Shown here piece by piece: positions 18,540-27,180 of a stretch of DNA of 64,000 nucleotides. The notes beneath the pieces were generated by a model. It saw nothing but the letters and a program-made list of their open reading frames with translations. It ran no database searches and was not told the origin of the DNA. A program made the translations under genes and the position numbers. The stretch covers positions 1 through 64,000 of the forward strand of contig NZ_JAEMNW010000005.1 of the NCBI RefSeq assembly GCF_016481275.1, written 5' to 3'. The DNA comes from Antrihabitans auranticaus. Lineage in GTDB: Bacteria > Actinomycetota > Actinomycetes > Mycobacteriales > Mycobacteriaceae. The stretch's first letter is position 1, and every line of letters starts with the position of its first letter.

Positions 18540-20099
18540 GTGGCCGCGACGTTCGTCGACGCACACATAGACGAGACCCATACCCCGCCGTCCTTCGCTG
18601 AGCTGGGAGTTCGCGAAGAAATCGTGCGAGCGCTCGGCGATATCGGCATCACCAACACCTTCGCAATTCAAGAATTGACACTCCCGCTGGCGATCGCCGG
18701 CGAGGACCTGATCGGCCAGGCTCGCACGGGCATGGGAAAGACGTTCGGCTTCGGCGTGCCACTGCTGCATCGCATCGTCTCTGCCGACACTGGCACGGCC
18801 ACCCTCGACGGCACGCCGCGTGCCTTGATCATCGTTCCGACCCGTGAGCTGTGCATTCAGGTCACCTCGGACCTCGAGAACGCCGCGAAATACCTGAAGA
18901 CCGCGCAGGGCAAGCTCGAAGTGCTCTCGATCTACGGCGGCCGCCCGTACGAGTCGCAGATCGAGCAGCTGCGCAAGGGCGTCGACGTCGTCGTCGGCAC
19001 CCCGGGCCGCCTGCTCGACCTCGCGAACCAGGGTCACCTGATTCTCGGCAAGGTCGGCGTTCTGGTGCTCGACGAGGCCGACGAGATGCTGGACCTCGGC
19101 TTCCTGCCCGACATCGAGCGAATTCTCAGCATGGTCCCCGACAAGCGGCAGACGATGCTGTTCTCTGCGACGATGCCCGGCCCGATCATCACCCTGGCCC
19201 GGACTTTCCTTTCGCAGCCGACGCACATCCGCGCCGAAGAGGCTCACTCGTCCGCGATTCACGACCGCACGGCGCAGTTCATCTACCGCGCGCACGCGCT
19301 CGACAAGAGCGAACTGGTCGCCCGCGTGCTGCAGGCCGAGGGTCGTGGCGCCACCATGATCTTCACGCGCACCAAGCGGACCGCACAGAAGGTCGCCGAC
19401 GATCTTGCGGACCGCGGCTTCGCCGTCGGAGCCGTGCACGGCGACCTCGGCCAGGTAGCGCGCGAGAAGGCGCTGGGCAAGTTCCGCAACGGCAAGGTCG
19501 ACGTGCTGGTCGCGACCGACGTCGCCGCCCGCGGCATCGATATCGACGACGTCACGCACGTCATCAACTACCAGTGCCCCGAGGACGAGAAGACTTACGT
19601 CCACCGCATCGGCCGGACCGGTCGTGCGGGGCGCACGGGCATCGCCATCACGTTGGTCGACTGGGACGACATCGCGCGCTGGCAGCTGATCGACAAGGCG
19701 CTCGGCCTCGACATTCCGGATCCGACGGAAACGTACTCGAGCTCTCCGCACCTGTTCGAGGAGCTCTCGATTCCGGCCGACGCCACCGGTTCGATCCGCA
19801 AGCCCGCGCGCGCGGCAGATCCGGAGCCGACCGAAGCCGAGGGTGACGTGGCGGTTGCCGACAAGCCTGCACGCGAGCGACGCCAGCGCAGCCGGCGCCG
19901 GACTCGGGCCGGTCAGCCGATGACGGCCGACGTCGAGAACCCGCCCGCTGCGGCGGAAGCCGCAGAGTCCGAGGCAGCGGCCGCACCGGCGGAAGGTCAG
20001 CGCAAGCGCCGGCGCCGGCGACGTCCGAGCTCCGGTGCCGACAAAGCGACGACCAGCGACAACACATCGACGACGGCGGCTGTCGCAGCCTCGGAGTAA
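18540..20099 (+). CDS. DEAD-box RNA helicase (RhlE-like, Rv3211-type)
   Basis: The two RecA domains carry Q motif FAIQELTLPLAI, motif I ARTGMGKT, motif II DEAD in VLVLDEADEML, motif III SAT and motif VI HRIGRTGRAGRTG. The ~130-residue tail is disordered and very basic at intervals (RRQRSRRRTR; RKRRRRRRPS), likely binding RNA. It unwinds RNA in ribosome assembly or decay. The GTG start used here lacks a ribosome site. The strong GAGGAAGG instead stands 8 nt before an in-frame CTG at 18507, so translation may begin there, adding 11 residues (SKITIDDEPG). Confidence 0.92.
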   Translation: MAATFVDAHIDETHTPPSFAELGVREEIVRALGDIGITNTFAIQELTLPLAIAGEDLIGQARTGMGKTFGFGVPLLHRIVSADTGTATLDGTPRALIIVPTRELCIQVTSDLENAAKYLKTAQGKLEVLSIYGGRPYESQIEQLRKGVDVVVGTPGRLLDLANQGHLILGKVGVLVLDEADEMLDLGFLPDIERILSMVPDKRQTMLFSATMPGPIITLARTFLSQPTHIRAEEAHSSAIHDRTAQFIYRAHALDKSELVARVLQAEGRGATMIFTRTKRTAQKVADDLADRGFAVGAVHGDLGQVAREKALGKFRNGKVDVLVATDVAARGIDIDDVTHVINYQCPEDEKTYVHRIGRTGRAGRTGIAITLVDWDDIARWQLIDKALGLDIPDPTETYSSSPHLFEELSIPADATGSIRKPARAADPEPTEAEGDVAVADKPARERRQRSRRRTRAGQPMTADVENPPAAAEAAESEAAAAPAEGQRKRRRRRRPSSGADKATTSDNTSTTAAVAASE

Positions 20100-20108
20100 C
20101 CTCCCAAC

Positions 20109-21335
20109 GTGCTTGCGCCAGAACGACGAACCCGCGGTGACCTCGCCATAGCGGCATTGATCGTCGTGCTCGTTGCCGTGACCGCCACTGTGATCTGGTG
20201 GCACAGCGATGCCCGCGGGACGACGTCGATCGCGGCCGATGCTCCCGTCGCCGAGCCGCCCGCAGCGGCCTCGGTGCCTACGGCCCTACACGAACTGTGG
20301 CGGGCGCCGAACACGGCCGCCACAGTGCCGTTGACGGCTGCGGGCGCGGTAGTGACCGGCGACGGCGGCACCGTCATCGGTCACGACCGCCTGACGGGCG
20401 CCGAACTCTGGCGATATCAGCGCAACATGCCGCTGTGTGCGGTCAGTACCGAATGGGGCAAGACTGTCGCTGTGTACCGCGACCGACGCGGCTGCAGCCA
20501 AGTGACCACGCTGCGCGGGTCGGACGGGGCACGCGACGCCCATCGCAGCAGCGACGCCGACGACACGCTGACGCTTTCTTCCGACGGGACGCACATGCTT
20601 GCGCTGGGGACGACCCGGTTGGAAGTCTGGCGCTGGGACCTCGTGCGCACGGTCGAATACGGCCGCGTGGATGCGCCGGTCTCCTCCGGCACCCAGCCCC
20701 GCTCCGGCTGCACGTTCGAATCCGCGGTGGCGGGAAAGAACAAGCTCGCGGTCCTCGAACGCTGTCCCGGCGATACGTCCGATCGATTGACGATCCAGAA
20801 TCCGTCGCCCAAGGACGCCCAGGAGCCCGAGGAGAGCGGCTCCACTGTGCTGCTCGAACTGACCTCCGACCTGCCCGGAACGCGAGTGCTCGCAGTATCC
20901 GGTGACAAGACGGCCGTATACCTTCCGGGCGACGGCAATACCTTGCAACCCCGGATCGGCGTGTTCGACGGCAGCGCGAATCCTGTTGCGCAATACCCGA
21001 TTTCGTCACCACTGCTGCCGGACGCTGCCGTCGGCGAGGTCCAGAACGACATCACCGTCTGGACCGGGACCCAACTGATCCTGCTCGACTCCCGCAACCT
21101 CGACCCGAAATGGACCTTCGACGGCGCACTCGGGCCGGGAGCCGAAATGGGTCGCTCGCTGCTCGTGCCCGTCGCCGACGGCATCGCGGTGCTCGACCCA
21201 CGGACCGGTACCGAGCAATCCCGAATTCCACTGCAGCGCAACGCGAGTACCGACGGGCGCGCGATCACCACGGCGGTACTGGGTGACACCGTGCTCGAGC
21301 AGCGCGGCAACGAGGTCGTCGCGCTGGGTCCGTAG
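20109..21335 (+). CDS. Membrane-anchored PQQ-like beta-propeller protein (Rv3212-like)
   Basis: One N-terminal span (DLAIAALIVVLVAVTATVIWW) anchors a ~370-residue outer domain of repeated beta-blades (VIGHDRLTGAELWRYQR; QLILLDSRNLDPKWTFDGAL; IAVLDPRTGTEQSRIPL), each like PQQ/WD-type propeller strands. No enzyme residues are recognisable. It follows the helicase by 9 bp and probably shares its transcript, as Rv3211-Rv3212 do. A scaffold or sensor in the cell envelope is a guess. Confidence 0.8.
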   Translation: MLAPERRTRGDLAIAALIVVLVAVTATVIWWHSDARGTTSIAADAPVAEPPAAASVPTALHELWRAPNTAATVPLTAAGAVVTGDGGTVIGHDRLTGAELWRYQRNMPLCAVSTEWGKTVAVYRDRRGCSQVTTLRGSDGARDAHRSSDADDTLTLSSDGTHMLALGTTRLEVWRWDLVRTVEYGRVDAPVSSGTQPRSGCTFESAVAGKNKLAVLERCPGDTSDRLTIQNPSPKDAQEPEESGSTVLLELTSDLPGTRVLAVSGDKTAVYLPGDGNTLQPRIGVFDGSANPVAQYPISSPLLPDAAVGEVQNDITVWTGTQLILLDSRNLDPKWTFDGALGPGAEMGRSLLVPVADGIAVLDPRTGTEQSRIPLQRNASTDGRAITTAVLGDTVLEQRGNEVVALGP

Positions 21336-21346
21336 GGCCTGAGAAG

Positions 21347-22147
21347 CTAGACCTCGGCGACAGCCGCCATCGTGACGAGTTCTTTTCCGCCCCACCAGTA
21401 TCCGACCAAGCCCTCGGCAAGCTCGCGGTAAGCGTCCGCGCCCTTGTTCTTACGGCCGCTGAGGACGGTCGCGCCCGATGCGCTCGCTTCCGCGAATTTG
21501 ACGGTCCGCGGGATCGCCGGCGCGAGCACGGGCAGGCCGTAGCGGTCCGACACATCGGCAAGGACATCGCGAGCGTGAGTCGTGCGGGAGTCGTACAGGG
21601 TCGGCAGCGCGCCGAGCAGTTCGAGGTTCGGGTTGGTGATCTGCTGGACCTCCGACACGGTCCGCAGCAGCTGCCCCACGCCGCGGTGCGCAAGCGTTTC
21701 GCACTGCAGCGGCACAAGGACGGCGTCCGCGGCGGTAAGGCCGTTCAGGGTCATGATGCCGAGCGAGGGCGGGCAATCCAGCAGAATGACGTCGTAGTCG
21801 TCACGCAGCGGAGCCAACGCGCGCTTGAGCGCGAACTCACGCCCGGGACGCATCAGGAGCACCGCGTCCGCACCCGCCAGATCGATCGTCGCGGGAAGCA
21901 GCGAAACGCCGTCAGTGGTCTCCAGAAGCACCTCTTTGGCATGCACGTCGCTGGTGAGGACGTCGTAGATCGAGACGTCCAACCGATCGGGATTGTGCCC
22001 GAGAGAGAACGTCAGACACCCCTGCGGATCCAGGTCGACCACGAGGACTCGCTGTTCGCAGGCGACGAGCGCCGCACCCAGCGAGGCAACCGTTGTCGTC
22101 TTGGCCACCCCGCCCTTCTGATTCGCTACAGCAAGAACCTTGGTCAC
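21347..22147 (-). CDS. ParA/Soj-family ATPase (Rv3213c-like)
   Basis: A 266-residue deviant-Walker ATPase: NQKGGVAKTTTVASLG carries the signature lysine, with VVDLDPQG and VILLDCPPSLG as further motifs. There is no ParB gene beside it, so it is an orphan ParA-like protein rather than the chromosome partition ParA. It lies convergent with the propeller gene and divergent from the phosphatase gene, as in mycobacteria. Confidence 0.88.
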   Translation of the reverse strand: MTKVLAVANQKGGVAKTTTVASLGAALVACEQRVLVVDLDPQGCLTFSLGHNPDRLDVSIYDVLTSDVHAKEVLLETTDGVSLLPATIDLAGADAVLLMRPGREFALKRALAPLRDDYDVILLDCPPSLGIMTLNGLTAADAVLVPLQCETLAHRGVGQLLRTVSEVQQITNPNLELLGALPTLYDSRTTHARDVLADVSDRYGLPVLAPAIPRTVKFAEASASGATVLSGRKNKGADAYRELAEGLVGYWWGGKELVTMAAVAEV

Positions 22148-22257
22148 GGCACCGATCCTGCACTAGATTTCGGAATAGGGCGAGTATTTGTTCTGAGTAC
22201 CCACTGCACGAACAGTTTTCACACAAATTGCCACGTCGATCCGTAATGATGAGTGCC

Positions 22258-22845
22258 ATGAGCATGCACGACGGCCGGCTGATCATCATGCGACACGGCG
22301 AGACGGAATGGTCGCGATCGGGCAAGCACACCGGCTTCACGGACGTTCCGCTCACCGATGCGGGCGTGGCACAGGTCGTGGCCACCAGACCGACGATCGA
22401 AAAGCTCGCGCTGCACAACCCACTCGTGCTCTCGAGTCCGCGGCAGCGCGCGCTGCGCACCGCCGAGCTCGTCGGGCTCGAGCCCGACCGAATCTGGGAC
22501 GAACTCGTCGAGTGGAACTACGGCGACTACGAGGGACTCACGACCCCCGAGATCCAGGAATCCGTCCCAGGGTGGACGGTCTGGACCCATCCATGCCCAG
22601 GCGGCGAGACTGCCGAGCAGGTCACCGCGCGCGCAGACCTCGTGCTCGCCGACGTCGCGCCCGCGTTGGCCGAACGCGACGTCGTCCTCTTCGGTCACGG
22701 CCACTTCTCACGCGCACTCATTGCGCGGTGGGCCGAACTGCCCGTGGCCGAGGGCCGCCGCTTCGGGATGCACGCGGCAGCGCACAGCGTGGTCGGCTTC
22801 GACCGCGGTGTCGCTCAGATCCTCGCCCACAATGTCATTGCATGA
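22258..22845 (+). CDS. Histidine phosphatase superfamily protein (Rv3214/Gpm2-like)
   Basis: LIIMRHGETEWSRSGKHTG holds the catalytic RHG histidine; LSSPRQRALRTAEL and VLFGHGHFSRALIARW hold the other active-site Arg and His. Despite phosphoglycerate-mutase likeness, the M. tuberculosis homologue was characterised as an acid phosphatase. Several ATGs (22246, 22249, 22258, 22264) are possible and none has a good ribosome site; I used the one giving MSMHDGRL. The entC gene that follows in mycobacteria is missing here. Confidence 0.87.
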   Translation: MSMHDGRLIIMRHGETEWSRSGKHTGFTDVPLTDAGVAQVVATRPTIEKLALHNPLVLSSPRQRALRTAELVGLEPDRIWDELVEWNYGDYEGLTTPEIQESVPGWTVWTHPCPGGETAEQVTARADLVLADVAPALAERDVVLFGHGHFSRALIARWAELPVAEGRRFGMHAAAHSVVGFDRGVAQILAHNVIA

Positions 22846-22867
22846 TCGGTCGTTGCATGATCACTAG

Positions 22868-23359
22868 TTGCGTGAATCCGTGATCCGCCGCGCCACCCAA
22901 GCCGACGTCGCGGCCATCGTCGACCTGGTCTACGAACTCGCCGAATACGAGAAGGCCCGCGCCGAATGCCACCTCACGGTCGAGCAAATGGACCGCGCAC
23001 TGTTCGGCCCGCAGCCTGCGCTATTTGCACACGTTGCGGAGTCGGGCGGCCGGGTTGTCGGAATCGCCGTGTGGTTCCTGAACTTCTCGACCTGGGACGG
23101 CGTACACGGCATCTACCTCGAGGATCTCTACGTCACCCCCGACCAGCGCGGAGCCGGCCACGGGAAGGCCCTGCTGACCACCCTGGCACAGGAGTGCGTC
23201 GCATCCGGTTACAGCAGGCTGAGCTGGGCGGTACTCGACTGGAATGCACCGTCGATCGCGTTCTACGAGTCGCTCGGCGCAGTCGCTCAGGACGAATGGA
23301 CGACCTACCGGCTCAGCGGTTCGGCGCTGGCAGAGCTGGGTGCGGGTCAGGTGTCGTAG
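22868..23359 (+). CDS. GNAT-family N-acetyltransferase (Rv3216-like)
   Basis: A 163-residue acetyltransferase with the acetyl-CoA loop YVTPDQRGAGHGKALLTTLAQ and the C-terminal LDWNAPSIAFYESLGA, closest in style to diamine/aminoglycoside-type GNATs. The start used is a TTG (MRESVIRRAT); a GTG four codons on is also possible. Substrate unknown. Its 3' end overlaps the next, convergent gene by 13 bp. Confidence 0.85.
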   Translation: MRESVIRRATQADVAAIVDLVYELAEYEKARAECHLTVEQMDRALFGPQPALFAHVAESGGRVVGIAVWFLNFSTWDGVHGIYLEDLYVTPDQRGAGHGKALLTTLAQECVASGYSRLSWAVLDWNAPSIAFYESLGAVAQDEWTTYRLSGSALAELGAGQVS

Positions 23360-23748
23360 CCCTGCGCCCACCGCACCGAAGCCGCAGTGAACAACGCTGC
23401 GAGCGAACCGAGCGCGACGACCCCGAGCAGCACGCCGAAGAAGGGCTGATGGGAATCCGTCAGCAACGCCCAGGCGACCGGTAGCAGCAAGAACTGCGCA
23501 ACAACGGCGATCCCACGACCCCACCGGCGACCGCTCAGCAGCGCAATCCCTGCCGCGAGCACCGCACCACCCAGGAGGACGAACCAGATCGCGGTACCGA
23601 ATCCGCTCGCCTGACTCTGGTCGTGACCGGTCAACCCGCGCACGACCAGCACGATCGCAACGATCAGCGCGACGGAGCCCTCGGTCGTGACAAGCGCCCC
23701 GGCCCAGCGCACGGGCCTGGGCGGTGCAACGGCAGTGGATTTGGGCAC
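23347..23748 (-). CDS. Small four-span membrane protein (Rv3217c-like)
   Basis: The 133-residue protein has four hydrophobic segments (VALIVAIVLVVRGL; IWFVLLGGAVLAAGIALL; IAVVAQFLLLPVAWALL; FFGVLLGVVALGSLAALF) joined by short loops, and a basic N terminus. Size and place match Rv3217c. No known function. Confidence 0.8.
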   Translation of the reverse strand: MPKSTAVAPPRPVRWAGALVTTEGSVALIVAIVLVVRGLTGHDQSQASGFGTAIWFVLLGGAVLAAGIALLSGRRWGRGIAVVAQFLLLPVAWALLTDSHQPFFGVLLGVVALGSLAALFTAASVRWAQGYDT

Positions 23749-23789
23749 GAAGACAGCCTATTGCAACGCAGCCGATAGGCTCATGCCCC

Positions 23790-24755
23790 GTGCGCGCACT
23801 GCTGATAGTCAATCCCAATGCCACGTCGACAACGCCGGCGGCGCGGGATCTACTCGCGCACGCCCTCGAAAGCCGGGTCGAACTGGTGGTCGCGCACACT
23901 ATGCACCGTGGGCACGCGGCCGAACTATCGCAGTGGGCGGCAGCGGAGCGGTTCGATCTGATCGTCGTCCACGGCGGCGACGGCACCGTGAACGAGGCCA
24001 TCAACGGCTTTCTCCCACAGCCCAACCTGTCCGGTGGACCACAGCCCGAAGCAAGCTTCACACCGCGCATCGCGATGTTGCCCGGCGGTAGCGCGAACGT
24101 CTTCGCGCGGTCGCTCGGCATCGCGCCCGATCCTGTCGACGCGACCAACCAGCTGATCGATCTGCTGACGGCGGACAGCCATCGCCGCATCGGCCTGGGC
24201 CATGCCGACGGCCGCTGGTTCACGTTCAACGCCGGTATGGGCCTGGACGCGCGCGTGTGCGAATCAATAGACCACAGTCGTAACAATGGTCACATTGCGA
24301 CGCCGTCGCGATACGTTCGCACGTCGATTCGGGAGTTCTTTCGCACGCAGTTCGACGATCCCACGCTCACCGTCGAGGTCCCCGATTCGAAACCTGTCGA
24401 GGGCGTTCATTACGCGTTTGTGTCGAACTCGAGTCCGTGGACCTACTTGAACAAGCGTCCCGTGCACACCAATCCAGGTACCACGTTCGACGGCGGCCTC
24501 GGGGTGTTCGCGATGCAGTCGACGGGCTTGATTTCGAGTTTGAACGTCACTCGCCAACTACTGTCCACCAAGGCAGAACCCAAGTCGCGGAAGCTGTTTC
24601 GGGTCGATGACGTCAATCACGTACGGATCACGGCGACAGCGCCGATCGGGCTGCAAATCGATGGCGATTTCATCGGAATGCGCGAGCAAGTCGACTTCGC
24701 GTCGCTACCGGACACCCTCGAGGTGGTTGCTCCGGCCGCGTTCCAGCGCCACTGA
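23790..24755 (+). CDS. Diacylglycerol/sphingosine-type lipid kinase (Rv3218-like)
   Basis: A 321-residue DAGK-catalytic-domain protein: LLIVNPNATSTTPAA at the N terminus, the nucleotide-binding VVHGGDGTVNEAING, and PGGSANVFARSLG. The C-terminal beta domain has LQIDGDF. It phosphorylates a lipid, probably on the cytoplasmic membrane face; the substrate is not predictable. The GTG start gives VRALLIVNP directly at the fold. Confidence 0.88.
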   Translation: MRALLIVNPNATSTTPAARDLLAHALESRVELVVAHTMHRGHAAELSQWAAAERFDLIVVHGGDGTVNEAINGFLPQPNLSGGPQPEASFTPRIAMLPGGSANVFARSLGIAPDPVDATNQLIDLLTADSHRRIGLGHADGRWFTFNAGMGLDARVCESIDHSRNNGHIATPSRYVRTSIREFFRTQFDDPTLTVEVPDSKPVEGVHYAFVSNSSPWTYLNKRPVHTNPGTTFDGGLGVFAMQSTGLISSLNVTRQLLSTKAEPKSRKLFRVDDVNHVRITATAPIGLQIDGDFIGMREQVDFASLPDTLEVVAPAAFQRH

Positions 24756-24890
24756 TTTGCCCCGAATTCTGCCTTTGTAGTGCAAAAACGTCGTTAACGG
24801 GGTAAAAAGGAACGCGGACTACCGATAGGGAAGCCTAACAGAGTGACTTTTCCCACGTGGTCCGGCATACCTATTGACATATCCCTAGTT

Positions 24891-24906
24891 CGTGAAAGCA
24901 TTCACA
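24891..24906. promoter_or_regulatory. CRP-type site upstream of whiB1
   Basis: CGTGAAAGCATTCACA matches the CRP/Cmr consensus TGTGAnnnnnnTCACA at all but the first specified base. It lies about 95 bp before the whiB1 ATG. In M. tuberculosis whiB1 is a known target of the cAMP receptor protein Rv3676. TTGACA at 24874-24879 is a possible -35 element close by. Confidence 0.65.
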
Positions 24907-24992
24907 AGCAACCGTGCGGAAACATTCACGTCGCACACGTAAACACGAACGAACGAGATGGTGCTTTCATGCACCCGGCAAAGGAGCAGAGG

Positions 24993-25247
24993 ATGGACTG
25001 GCGCCACAAGGCAATCTGTCGCGATGAAGACCCCGAGCTGTTCTTTCCGGTAGGAAACAGCGGGCCGGCTCTTGCGCAGATCGCCGATGCCAAGCTGGTC
25101 TGCAACCGCTGCGCAGTGACTGCAGAGTGCCTTTCGTGGGCGCTGAAGTCGGGGCAGGACGCAGGGGTTTGGGGCGGCATGAGCGAAGACGAACGTCGCG
25201 CACTCAAGCGACGCAATGCGCGGACCAGGGCACGTACTACGGTCTAG
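24993..25247 (+). CDS. whiB1: WhiB1 iron-sulfur regulator
   Basis: The 84-residue protein has the four cluster cysteines at C9, C37, C40 and C46, the GVWGG turn at residues 58-62 and a basic C-terminal DNA-binding tail (RRALKRRNARTRAR). WhiB1 binds sigma-A region 4, carries a NO-sensitive [4Fe-4S] cluster and is essential in mycobacteria. AAGGAG stands 6 nt before the ATG. The order lipid kinase-whiB1-pdtaS is as in M. tuberculosis. A canonical terminator and then a long hairpin repeat follow it. Confidence 0.96.
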   Translation: MDWRHKAICRDEDPELFFPVGNSGPALAQIADAKLVCNRCAVTAECLSWALKSGQDAGVWGGMSEDERRALKRRNARTRARTTV

Positions 25248-25263
25248 CGACTGGGGAGTTAGC

Positions 25264-25292
25264 AGCCCGGCGCGAAAGTGCCGGGCTTTTTT
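25264..25292 (+). terminator. Intrinsic terminator of whiB1
   Basis: Stem AGCCCGGC / GCCGGGCT with an 8-nt loop, followed by six T's. It ends the whiB1 transcript 16 bp after the stop codon. Confidence 0.9.
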
Positions 25293-25318
25293 GTGGGACA
25301 AAAGCTCGAAAGACAAAA

Positions 25319-25364
25319 CCTGTGCGCGGTTGGGGAGTCTATGGACTCCCCGACCGCGCACAGG
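25319..25364. repeat. Long 3'-end hairpin repeat, copy 1 (after pdtaS)
   Basis: Two 21-nt arms with a 4-nt loop (TATG) pair fully except for one G-T. The outer arms are CCTGTGCGCGGT and ACCGCGCACAGG and the inner arms GGGGAGTC and GACTCCCC. It ends 4 bp from the pdtaS stop codon on the minus strand. On that strand TTTTGTCTTT follows, so it can act as the pdtaS terminator. Related copies lie at 41195, 55361 and 57658. Confidence 0.85.
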
Positions 25365-25368
25365 CTTT

Positions 25369-26871
25369 TCAGCCCCTTCCGCCGCGGCGGCCCAGCGGCA
25401 CCCGAAGAATCGCGTCGGTGCCCCCACCGGCGCCCGGATGCAACCCGATCGAACCGCCCAGTTCTGCGGTCACGAGAGTTCGCACGATCTGCAGACCCAG
25501 CCGATCGGACCGCTCCAAGCTGAATCCCGGCGGCAGACCACGGCCGTCGTCGTGCACGACCACGTCGAGCCACCGCGCCGATCGCTCGGCCTTCATCGAC
25601 ACCGTGCCCACCGCGCCCGAGTCGAACGCGTGCTCGATCGCGTTCTGTACCAGCTCTGTCAGGACCATGACCAGCGGCGTTGCGCGCTCGGCCGAGAAAA
25701 CGCCGAGCTTGCCCTCACGCCTGATCTTGACCGGCGTGCTCACCGCGGCGACGTCGGCCATCATCGGCACCAGCCTGTCGACCACGTCGTCGAGGTCCAC
25801 CTCTTCGTCTACCGACATCGACAGCATCTCGTGCACCGCCGCGATCGACGTGACACGTCGAACCGATTCCGTCAGCGCAACTCGAGCTTCCTCGTTCTCC
25901 GTCCGGCGCGCTTGCAACCGCAGGAGCGCCGCCACGGTTTGCAGGTTGTTCTTCACCCGATGGTGAATCTCGCGGATCGTCGCGTCCTTGCTCAGCAGCG
26001 CACGATCGCGGCGCTTGACCTCAGTGACGTCACGAACGAGGACGGCTGCGCCGGCGAGTTCACCGTGCGGTCGCAAGACAAGCGTCCGGAGCAGGACCGT
26101 CGCACCGTGTGCATCGACCTCCATCCGCCGACCGGTCCGGCCGGCGAGCGCAGCCCGAATGTCGCTGACGACCTCCTGGGCGTCGAACGGGTCGGTGATC
26201 AGCGACCGCGTCGTGGCCGCGAGATCGTGACCGAGCAGCTCACTGGTCAATCCCATTCGGTGATAAGCAGATTGGGCATTGGGGCTGGCGTAGACGACCT
26301 TGCCCTCGGTGTCGAGGCGGATGAAACCGTCGCCTGCGCGCGGACTCGAGTGCGTCGCCGCCCGATCCTCCGGAGTCGGGTACGTGCCGTCGCTGATCAT
26401 CTCGCAGAGGTCGTCGGCGCACGCTGTGTACGCGAGCTCGAGCGTGCTGCGGATCCGGGACCGCACGAAGTCCGTGTCGCGCGAAAGGACGGCGATCACG
26501 TCGTCGCCGCAGCGGACCGGTATCGCTTCACGGAGCACCGACGGCGGATGATCGTTCTCGTTGGCGCATTCGCTGTCGCGGACGATGTGGCCGTCGATCA
26601 GCGCCCGCAGCACCTGCGGATGTTCGGACTCGGATGCGGGCTTGCCGACCAGGTCCGAAACGATGACGGTCGGCGCTGTCGTCGGGCGGCACTGTGCAAC
26701 ACAGACGACCGGACTGCCCTCGCTGACCGGTCCACTGCCGACCCAGAGCAGGAGGTCGGCGAACGACAGATCGGAGAGCAGTTGCCAGTCCCCCACAACG
26801 CGCTGGAGGTGGTCGACGGCGGCACCTGGCAGGTCGGTGTGCTCGGCAAGGAGTTCACTCAGTGTGGACAC
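25369..26871 (-). CDS. pdtaS: Sensor histidine kinase PdtaS
   Basis: A 500-residue soluble kinase: GAF-like N-terminal domain, PAS domain around residues 180-285 (GFIRLDTEGKVVYASPNA), then a HisKA_2/HWE kinase core with EIHHRVKNNLQT (H303/H304) and the ATPase motifs ELVQNAIEHAF and DDGRGLP. PdtaS phosphorylates PdtaR, an ANTAR RNA-binding antiterminator; the mycobacterial protein responds to Cu and NO. The pdtaR gene is not in the window. It is 10 bp downstream of the biotinyl-domain gene and ends 4 bp from a long hairpin repeat. Confidence 0.92.
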   Translation of the reverse strand: MSTLSELLAEHTDLPGAAVDHLQRVVGDWQLLSDLSFADLLLWVGSGPVSEGSPVVCVAQCRPTTAPTVIVSDLVGKPASESEHPQVLRALIDGHIVRDSECANENDHPPSVLREAIPVRCGDDVIAVLSRDTDFVRSRIRSTLELAYTACADDLCEMISDGTYPTPEDRAATHSSPRAGDGFIRLDTEGKVVYASPNAQSAYHRMGLTSELLGHDLAATTRSLITDPFDAQEVVSDIRAALAGRTGRRMEVDAHGATVLLRTLVLRPHGELAGAAVLVRDVTEVKRRDRALLSKDATIREIHHRVKNNLQTVAALLRLQARRTENEEARVALTESVRRVTSIAAVHEMLSMSVDEEVDLDDVVDRLVPMMADVAAVSTPVKIRREGKLGVFSAERATPLVMVLTELVQNAIEHAFDSGAVGTVSMKAERSARWLDVVVHDDGRGLPPGFSLERSDRLGLQIVRTLVTAELGGSIGLHPGAGGGTDAILRVPLGRRGGRG

Positions 26872-26881
26872 GGCGGCTCGA

Positions 26882-27097
26882 TCAGGAGATCACGGCGATG
26901 AGGTCACCCTGCTGGATCACGTCACCGACCTTGACGTCGAGTGCTGTGACTGTGCCTGCCACCTCGGCGAACACCGGAATTTCCATCTTCATCGACTCCA
27001 GCACAACGAGTGTGTCGCCCACCGCGACCTCGTCACCGGTGCTGGCGACGACCTCGAACACGGTCGAGACCATCTCCGCGCGGACATCTTCTGCCAT
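26882..27097 (-). CDS. Biotin/lipoyl attachment domain protein (Rv3221c/TB7.3-like)
   Basis: A free-standing 71-residue biotinyl domain with the biotinylated lysine in LESMKMEIPV and the flanking turn GDLIAVI. Such proteins serve as biotin carrier in acyl-CoA carboxylase complexes; the mycobacterial protein TB7.3 is the model. AGAGGTG is 6 nt before the ATG. It is divergent from the bL37 gene. Confidence 0.9.
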   Translation of the reverse strand: MAEDVRAEMVSTVFEVVASTGDEVAVGDTLVVLESMKMEIPVFAEVAGTVTALDVKVGDVIQQGDLIAVIS

Positions 27098-27142
27098 TCG
27101 AACACCTCTTTCGAACAAGCCTGTGGAGCTACAGCCAACCAC

Positions 27143-27159
27143 ACGTGAAAGAATCACGT
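27143..27159. promoter_or_regulatory. 17-bp inverted repeat upstream of bL37
   Basis: ACGTGA and TCACGT flank AAGAA. It lies in the 83-bp gap between the divergent biotinyl-domain and bL37 genes, 21 bp before the bL37 ATG. It resembles a CRP site, but the spacer is one base short. It could also be a hairpin in the bL37 leader. Confidence 0.45.
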
Positions 27160-27180
27160 TCAAACAGAAGGGAGAAGTCC

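Noticed and set aside
17508-20204. An 898-codon open frame on the minus strand running from the ferritin-like gene across the whole helicase gene
   Set aside because: Only its last 226 codons have coding character. The rest is antisense to a clear DEAD-box helicase and consists of GC-driven Arg/Ala/Gly text.
24911-24930. A second CRP-like site before whiB1
   Set aside because: GTG and CAC are 10 nt apart instead of the required 8.
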